From NCBI RefSeq assembly GCF_002287075.1, contig NZ_NSKE01000009.1, forward strand, positions 1 to 64,000: a DNA stretch of 64,000 nucleotides. The letters run 5' to 3'. Every line of letters begins with the position of its first letter. Position 1 is the stretch's first letter. The position numbers and the translations under genes were made by a program. Under the pieces are notes generated by a model. It searched no databases. It was not told the DNA's origin and saw only the letters and a list, made by a program, of their open reading frames with translations. Below are positions 59,474 to 64,000 of this stretch, one piece after another. The stretch is from Fodinibius salipaludis. GTDB lineage: Bacteria > Bacteroidota > Rhodothermia > Balneolales > Balneolaceae.

Positions 59474-59932
59474 CTACTTCTTAGCTTTCTGTTTCTGCCG
59501 TTTTTTCTTTCGCTGCTTTCGGCGCTGCTCTTTGGATTGTATCCGTGGCCAGAGCTCAATGATGTAAACCACCGCTGCCGCAACCTGGCTCACCGCTGAT
59601 ATTACGATCAATATACTCCACAATTCTGCTTCAGCTACATAGGTAGCCGGTTCGGCAACTATTCGGAACAGTAATCCCATATTCAGAAATATGTACGTGA
59701 GCCAGCCCCAAAGCTGTGCTTTAAAACCTTCTTCGCGGGTTCGGCCGGGAAACATCCACATGGATACGCCGAAGATGATCTGCGTAATCCACCCGACCAT
59801 CAACAGGTGCCAAAAGAGCGGCACTATTCCTGGAAACTGCAGCCAGTTAAATTCAATTGCTAATCCCAATATCAGCGAGGCTAAAAAGTAAATAAGTCCC
59901 GTTTTGATAAATACGCGTGCTATTCTTGGCAT
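59474..59932 (-). CDS. Small four-helix membrane protein with haem-copper-like motif, copy 2
   Basis: This 152-residue protein has four membrane helices and PLFWHLLMVGWITQIIFGVSMWMFPGR, the same His/Gly-Trp/Gln/Gly/Pro pattern as copy 1 (58786-59193). It ends in a strongly basic tail (about residues 132-152, Arg/Lys/Gln repeats). It overlaps the DUF3565 gene by 13 nt and so belongs to the minus-strand run beginning at 62440. Role unknown; haem or NO-related by context. Confidence 0.68.
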   Translation of the reverse strand: MPRIARVFIKTGLIYFLASLILGLAIEFNWLQFPGIVPLFWHLLMVGWITQIIFGVSMWMFPGRTREEGFKAQLWGWLTYIFLNMGLLFRIVAEPATYVAEAELWSILIVISAVSQVAAAVVYIIELWPRIQSKEQRRKQRKKKRQKQKAKK

Positions 59933-60141
59933 GACGGATCAAAATCTTGAGGTTCGTTGCGATCGCATTTTTTACAATTCAATTCTTTTCCAAGACGGCT
60001 CTTTCGTCCTTCCTCTGTGGTTACCCAGGGACGCAGCATCCACGGTGGATTATGCCGCACATGTTGATTATGTCCGCACTTAAGCTCGGCTACCCAGTCA
60101 TCTTCTTCGTCTTTGTGGAATCCTATAATGGGATGCTCCAT
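59920..60141 (-). CDS. DUF3565-family protein
   Basis: This 73-residue protein has the DUF3565 layout IIGFHKDEEDDWVAELKCGHNQHVRHNPPW and a zinc-ribbon-like CKKC near the end, with four Cys and several His. The start is taken at ATG 60141 because the longer frame would overlap the upstream cytochrome gene and lacks family similarity. Small DUF3565 proteins are common near respiratory and NO genes; metal binding is likely but function is unknown. Confidence 0.78.
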   Translation of the reverse strand: MEHPIIGFHKDEEDDWVAELKCGHNQHVRHNPPWMLRPWVTTEEGRKSRLGKELNCKKCDRNEPQDFDPSCQE

Positions 60142-60146
60142 TAAAC

Positions 60147-60599
60147 CTATTGCTCTACCCTTGCCGTGGAAATTGGTTCGCGATAGTTCGAGTGACAATC
60201 CACGCAGCCCTGCTGGGTTATGCGATAATGCTTAAGCACTTTCTGCATATTTTCCTCAACGGCCGCCATTCGCATCGAATCGGCATGATGGTGCACGACC
60301 ATATCAAACTTCACAAACTGCTGTATCTCTTTACCTAATGTTTGCTTCACCAGTTTTTTATCCTCAGGTGTCATTGTCGGATGATCAGATATATTTCCTG
60401 CTCCTTCTTCGATCATAGCAAAGTTTTCTGTATAAATGCCACGATCAACCTCCTGAATATCCTCCAGCAATTGCTGCATCATGGGAACCAGCGGCATGGT
60501 TTCCGGTTGACTGGCTTTTTGCTGCGGGAACCAACTCCATCCCATTACACTTATTGAAAAACCCAACACAACTACTAAAATCAATATAGATCGCTTCAT
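60147..60599 (-). CDS. Cytochrome c'-like monohaem protein
   Basis: This 150-residue protein has an N-terminal signal/anchor helix and a helical domain with the haem site CVDCH near its C-terminus (about residues 132-136), the cytochrome c' position. HPTMTPEDKKLVKQTLGKEIQQFVKFDMVVHHHADSM precedes it. Cytochromes c' bind NO and help protect cells. It sits among haemoglobin and NO-related genes on the same strand, supporting that reading. Confidence 0.82.
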   Translation of the reverse strand: MKRSILILVVVLGFSISVMGWSWFPQQKASQPETMPLVPMMQQLLEDIQEVDRGIYTENFAMIEEGAGNISDHPTMTPEDKKLVKQTLGKEIQQFVKFDMVVHHHADSMRMAAVEENMQKVLKHYRITQQGCVDCHSNYREPISTARVEQ

Positions 60600-60606
60600 T
60601 TTCTTC

Positions 60607-60795
60607 TCACTTTTTTTGAATTATTCTTTCTAAATCCAGCCGCTGTATTGAACTAATTGCTGCTTCCATAGCGCCTTCGGTGCATAAGCCGCTGATCGAG
60701 GCATCTTTAAATCCATCGCGTGCCGCTTCAATGCAGGTTTTTCGAACCAATTCAGCTAATTCCCTTTCTGTACGTTTTTGATCATCATTTCCCAT
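60607..60795 (-). CDS. Conserved small protein, unknown
   Basis: This 62-residue helical protein has no signal peptide. LAELVRKTCIEAARDGFKDASISGLCTEGAMEAAISSIQRLDLE contains the small-residue motif GLCTEGAMEAA seen in short Bacteroidota proteins of unknown function. It lies 2 nt downstream of the haemoglobin gene and 7 nt upstream of the cytochrome, so it is very likely expressed. No function is proposed. Confidence 0.7.
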   Translation of the reverse strand: MGNDDQKRTERELAELVRKTCIEAARDGFKDASISGLCTEGAMEAAISSIQRLDLERIIQKK

Positions 60796-60797
60796 AA

Positions 60798-61184
60798 TTA
60801 GTCCTCACTATTTTGATCAAACTTACCATCCATCGCCATTCGCGTGCTGAATGAGTTTGCTATATTTACAGCCAACTCTTTTGCGTAATCAGCCCGATTA
60901 CCTTCAAAGTGCTCATCTACCGTTTCGGTAAAGAGTCCTACCCACCGGCCAAAATCATCACGCTCAATCGGGAGCAGCAAGTGTTCTCGAAACGGGCGTC
61001 CTTTATATCGCTCGGTTCGAAATAACATCTTCGACCAAAAATCCACCATCTTGGGAAGGTGCTCATCCCAATCTACATCGGCGACCTCATTAAAAATATG
61101 CCCCAAACGCTCATCATCCTCTATCTTCGCATAGAAGGCATGCACCAGGGTAGTAATATCTTCTTCATCTCTGATATCTGTCAT
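60798..61184 (-). CDS. Group III truncated haemoglobin
   Basis: This 128-residue globin has the trHb-III pattern: ITTLVHAFYAKIEDDERLGHIFNEV, WDEHLPKMVDFWSKMLF and RPFREHLLLP with the proximal His region near residue 75. The start is ATG 61184, just after the upstream stop (61187); the longer frame to 61313 lies within the preceding gene. Globins of this group are linked to NO and oxygen chemistry, consistent with nirK and the c'-like cytochrome. Confidence 0.88.
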   Translation of the reverse strand: MTDIRDEEDITTLVHAFYAKIEDDERLGHIFNEVADVDWDEHLPKMVDFWSKMLFRTERYKGRPFREHLLLPIERDDFGRWVGLFTETVDEHFEGNRADYAKELAVNIANSFSTRMAMDGKFDQNSED

Positions 61185-61186
61185 AA

Positions 61187-62440
61187 TCAAATAGATCCCT
61201 TCTTTTGTGATTGAATCAACATCACCCAATATGCAAGTACAGCCAAAATCGGAAGCAGAGCTCCCAATGCCAAGGCATCCACAATCCACGCTCCAGAAAG
61301 TGCCTGAGGCCAAACTCCCGTAAACATCAGCAACGTGAAGAGGGTGACTATTATGGAACCCCCCACAAGGTGGAAGTAGCTTTTTGATACTGAGGTCCTG
61401 CTATTAAACCAAGCAAAAGCCAGTAACGTCAATCCGCCCAATAGGAGAATATGCAAGTAAAGCACACGCAAACCGGGATCGGACAACCAAAATGAACTGG
61501 GCACTACAGAAGCCCCCAGCTGCATAACACCTTTTAATGTCAACAGTGCTACCGGCCAAATCCAGATCGAGTGTCTCCATTTTCCGGATTTAAAAATAGC
61601 AGCCATAACTAATAATAATCCAACGGCGGCAAGTCCGCCCCCAAAACGGGCTGTTCCCAGGAGCATAGGCGTGAGCAGTGATTCAGATATCCCATAGGGA
61701 AACGTCAACGGTGCCCCGATGGCAATGGCTCCCAACGCAAACTGCGGGGAGGTCCACCAGTGTTGTTCTTCAATTTCAAGCTCATTAATTAAAATGGCGC
61801 AAAGTATCAGTACTACCCATCCTTCGGTAAAGGCTGCGAGGAAAAAGTGCGTCATACTTTTCATTAGTAGATGTGATTGCGGGGCCAGCTCCTGAATAAC
61901 AGCTACCCCCCAAGCGCCGAGTGAGCAGACCACCAGTAAAACAAGTGCTCCATCAATCCACGGCAGGCTTTCATCATCTTGCAGTGCGGTACGACTTTTC
62001 CAATATCCGACTATGAACCCATACCATCCGATCATTACAAATCCGGAAAAGATCACCGATAACGGCAACGTAGCAGATCCCATAGCTACCGGACGGTATC
62101 CGTAGAACAAAAAAAACGGATAAGCCATTAACCCGAAAAACAAGATCCAAGCAATGGAATATTTCATCCAGCTGAACCCTTCTCCCATGTCATCCGCTTT
62201 TCCAGAAACTTTTTGCTTGATGATATACAACGGGAGTGGCACTGCCCATCCAAAGAACATAAGATGAGAATGAGCATGACGAATATTGCCCAACGCTAAC
62301 TCTCCGGGCACCCATCCCATCATTCCCAGTCGATACAGAAAACCCGTTAGTCCGGCCAACAAAAAACAGGCTATTGACGCGTGCCACAACCATTGGTTGT
62401 TCAAATCATTGTTACCAGAAAAATTATTTTGTTTAGTCAC
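61187..62440 (-). CDS. Large His-motif membrane protein (NnrS/haem-copper-like)
   Basis: This 417-residue protein has about 12 membrane helices. NIRHAHSHLMFFGWAVPLPLYII (about 52-75) is a His-rich helix like those of cbb3/NorB subunit I and NnrS, and further His occur in SHLLMKSMTHFFLAAFTEGW and YLHILLLGGLTLLAF. No full set of haem-copper ligands is evident, so a catalytic oxidase is not claimed. It is first in the tight minus-strand run with the truncated haemoglobin and c'-like cytochrome. A role in NO handling is inferred. Confidence 0.7.
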   Translation of the reverse strand: MTKQNNFSGNNDLNNQWLWHASIACFLLAGLTGFLYRLGMMGWVPGELALGNIRHAHSHLMFFGWAVPLPLYIIKQKVSGKADDMGEGFSWMKYSIAWILFFGLMAYPFFLFYGYRPVAMGSATLPLSVIFSGFVMIGWYGFIVGYWKSRTALQDDESLPWIDGALVLLVVCSLGAWGVAVIQELAPQSHLLMKSMTHFFLAAFTEGWVVLILCAILINELEIEEQHWWTSPQFALGAIAIGAPLTFPYGISESLLTPMLLGTARFGGGLAAVGLLLVMAAIFKSGKWRHSIWIWPVALLTLKGVMQLGASVVPSSFWLSDPGLRVLYLHILLLGGLTLLAFAWFNSRTSVSKSYFHLVGGSIIVTLFTLLMFTGVWPQALSGAWIVDALALGALLPILAVLAYWVMLIQSQKKGSI

Positions 62441-62490
62441 CGGTTCTCAATCTTTTCTAAAATATTTTTTACTTCAGTTTTATTCCAGAG

Positions 62491-64000
62491 CTATACTGTC
62501 GCTTTCTCATCCTCAACAACTGTTCCTCTCACATCCACGGCATAGGCGCCCTGACCTTCCGGCAACACATATAACGGATTCATCTCTAACTCATCAATGT
62601 TGGGCACATCATCGCCCAGCTGTGACAGTCGCATCAGATATTTGATCACCGTTTCACGATCGGCCGGCGGCTGATTCCGCCATCCCTTAAGCTTAGTCCC
62701 GGCCCGAGTAGCGTCTATCAGGTTTTCAGCCTGTAAGCGGTTCAACGGAGCAACAGCAGACTCAACATCCTGCAGCAGTTCTACATCTATCCCCCCTGTA
62801 CCAAATAACACCATCGGACCAAATTGCGGATCGCGACGAAGCCCCATAATCACTTCCTGTCCGCCGGTTAGCATTTTTTGAACCTGAACGCCCTCCATAT
62901 CAACATCTGTTAACTCAGCCGACTCTTTGATCTCATTCCAAGCACGAAGTACATCTTCTTTGTTCCTGATATCCAGCTTCACTCCATCCACTTCTGTTTT
63001 ATGTGAAATGGATTCAGATTCCAACTTTAGGACTACGGGATAACCGATGGACTCTGTAGCCTTAACAGCTTCTTCCTCTGTCTCAGCAAGCTGCTCCGGT
63101 GGAAAGGCGATACCGTATTCCTGAAGCAGCGATTTCCAATCTTTTTCTGATGTACTTCTTTCAACGTTCTGTTCATTAAAATTAGTAAATCGATCAGGCG
63201 TTTGTTGAGGAATATCAAGCCACTCCTTACGCTTGACCATAGCCGCCAAAACCGAAGCCACACGCTCCGGGAAAGCCACGTTCGGTATTTTTCGTTTGTG
63301 TAATATTTTCAGTGCTTCCTCCACGGATGCTTTCCCCATAATAGATGCAATTACAGGCTTTTGATGCGAACCGGCTACTTCGCCCACTACTTCTGCCAGG
63401 CTGGCCGGCAAAAACCAATCTTGCGGGGCTTGAATAACCACCACCGAATCTACCGTTTCGTCGGTTAGTAAAGCATCCAATGCCACCGCGTAGGTACCCG
63501 GACCCGACCCCGCCAACACATCCACCGGATTACTTACGCTTGCCGCTTTAGGTAATCGTGATTCTAAATACTTTTTGGTCTCTGCAGTCAATTCTGCCAG
63601 TTCCAAACCGGCATTTTCTAAGGCATCAACAGCCAGAATTGCCGGTCCGCCTGCATTTGTCAACACTGCTACCTTTTTCCCTTTCGGAAGCGGCTGCCAT
63701 GCCAGTGCCCGCGCCCAGTCAAACATCTCTTCCATCGTTTCTGCTTGTAGCACACCACTGCGTTCAAAAGCCGCTCCATACGCCTCGGCACTGCCAGCCA
63801 GGGCTCCGGTATGGGATGCCACAGCCCGAGCCCCGCTTTCTCCTCGACCTCCTTTTAACGCTACTACCGGCTTATCCCTGGCTGCCTTTTGAGCCACCTC
63901 CATGAAGTTCTTACCATTCGAAACACCCTCGATATAAGCCGTGATCACCTGCGTTTGATTGTCCTCATGAAGCGCTCTAATCATCTGTGTTTCATTCACG
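62491..64000 (-). CDS. ADP-forming acyl-CoA synthetase family protein, 5' end beyond window
   Basis: About 503 residues of an acetate/acyl-CoA ligase (ADP-forming) family protein are visible. The phospho-His segment ASHTGALAGS (about residues 63-72) lies in the CoA-ligase domain, followed by VLTNAGGPAILAVDALE and SNPVDVLAGSGP. A C-terminal ATP-grasp domain has VVLKLESESISHKTEVDGV, GVQVQKMLTGGQEVIMGLRRDPQFGPMV and DELEMNPLYV. The N-terminal CoA-binding domain must lie past the edge. The GTG at 63999 is not taken as the start because homologous sequence continues. Confidence 0.9.
   Translation of the reverse strand, partial: VNETQMIRALHEDNQTQVITAYIEGVSNGKNFMEVAQKAARDKPVVALKGGRGESGARAVASHTGALAGSAEAYGAAFERSGVLQAETMEEMFDWARALAWQPLPKGKKVAVLTNAGGPAILAVDALENAGLELAELTAETKKYLESRLPKAASVSNPVDVLAGSGPGTYAVALDALLTDETVDSVVVIQAPQDWFLPASLAEVVGEVAGSHQKPVIASIMGKASVEEALKILHKRKIPNVAFPERVASVLAAMVKRKEWLDIPQQTPDRFTNFNEQNVERSTSEKDWKSLLQEYGIAFPPEQLAETEEEAVKATESIGYPVVLKLESESISHKTEVDGVKLDIRNKEDVLRAWNEIKESAELTDVDMEGVQVQKMLTGGQEVIMGLRRDPQFGPMVLFGTGGIDVELLQDVESAVAPLNRLQAENLIDATRAGTKLKGWRNQPPADRETVIKYLMRLSQLGDDVPNIDELEMNPLYVLPEGQGAYAVDVRGTVVEDEKATV

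Noticed and set aside
61185-61313. N-terminal extension of the truncated haemoglobin
   Set aside because: It lies inside the upstream membrane-protein gene; globin similarity begins at the ATG at 61184.
61187-62440. Catalytic NorB/cbb3 subunit I
   Set aside because: The His-rich helix is present but the full set of six conserved His in the haem-copper arrangement is not seen.

Overview
The window reads as chromosome from a Gram-negative, Bacteroidota-type bacterium, most likely a halophilic member of the Balneolota. Pointers are PorV- and PorD-like type IX secretion proteins, TonB-dependent receptors with carboxypeptidase-D-like N-termini, lipoproteins with relaxed lipoboxes, weak Shine-Dalgarno sites, a Bacteroidota-type -7 element, very acidic housekeeping proteins, and intergenic DNA full of dispersed phrase-like repeats. 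The lineage is inferred from these features; no rRNA or tRNA gene was recognised.

Layout. 1-980: edge-truncated IS3-family element with a programmed -1 frameshift. 1227-1836: small protein plus nucleotidyltransferase, a toxin-antitoxin-like pair. 2.3-13.9 kb, all minus strand: sulfate uptake and activation (two SLC13 permeases, cysQ, cysC, cysD, cysN). Two genes for 23S-rRNA-IVP-like four-helix-bundle proteins sit inside it, each flanked by inverted repeats. 14.4-18.3 kb: outer-membrane and type IX secretion genes (HHH-barrel protein, PorV-like, PorD-like). 18.4-25.7 kb: etfB-etfA-fixC-fixX followed by two acyl-CoA dehydrogenases, an electron route from acyl-CoA oxidation to quinone. 25.7-29.5 kb: P-type metal ATPase, HMA chaperone, DUF6448 protein and a Crp/Fnr regulator. 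29.5-34 kb: uppP, membrane proteins, a luciferase-like oxidoreductase and a hotdog thioesterase.

34-45.8 kb is a metal-homeostasis island: two-component system, CzcCBA/CusCBA-type tripartite efflux, a Cys/His-rich small secreted protein and an OprC-like TonB receptor. 45.8-62.4 kb is a nitrite/NO module: a nirK operon (nirK, SUMF1-like, SCO, two cupredoxins), DUF2249 proteins, a SufR-like regulator with an RIC-like protein, ferredoxin, DUF59 protein, an NnrS-like membrane protein, OsmC, azurin-like lipoprotein, group III truncated haemoglobin, a c'-like cytochrome and several small membrane proteins with haem-copper-like His motifs. A phosphosulfolactate synthase/PrpD pair lies within it. No nor or nos genes are present. 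The window ends inside an ADP-forming acyl-CoA synthetase gene.

The most unusual signals are: (1) two four-helix-bundle genes bounded by inverted repeats inside a sulfate operon; (2) phrase-like repeats just 3' of nearly every minus-strand gene in the first 14.4 kb, almost absent elsewhere; (3) a NirK with Gln where the type 1 copper axial Met is expected; (4) an RIC-like protein that has lost most di-iron ligands; (5) a 49/50-bp inverted repeat bracketing 9 kb of the nitrite/NO region.
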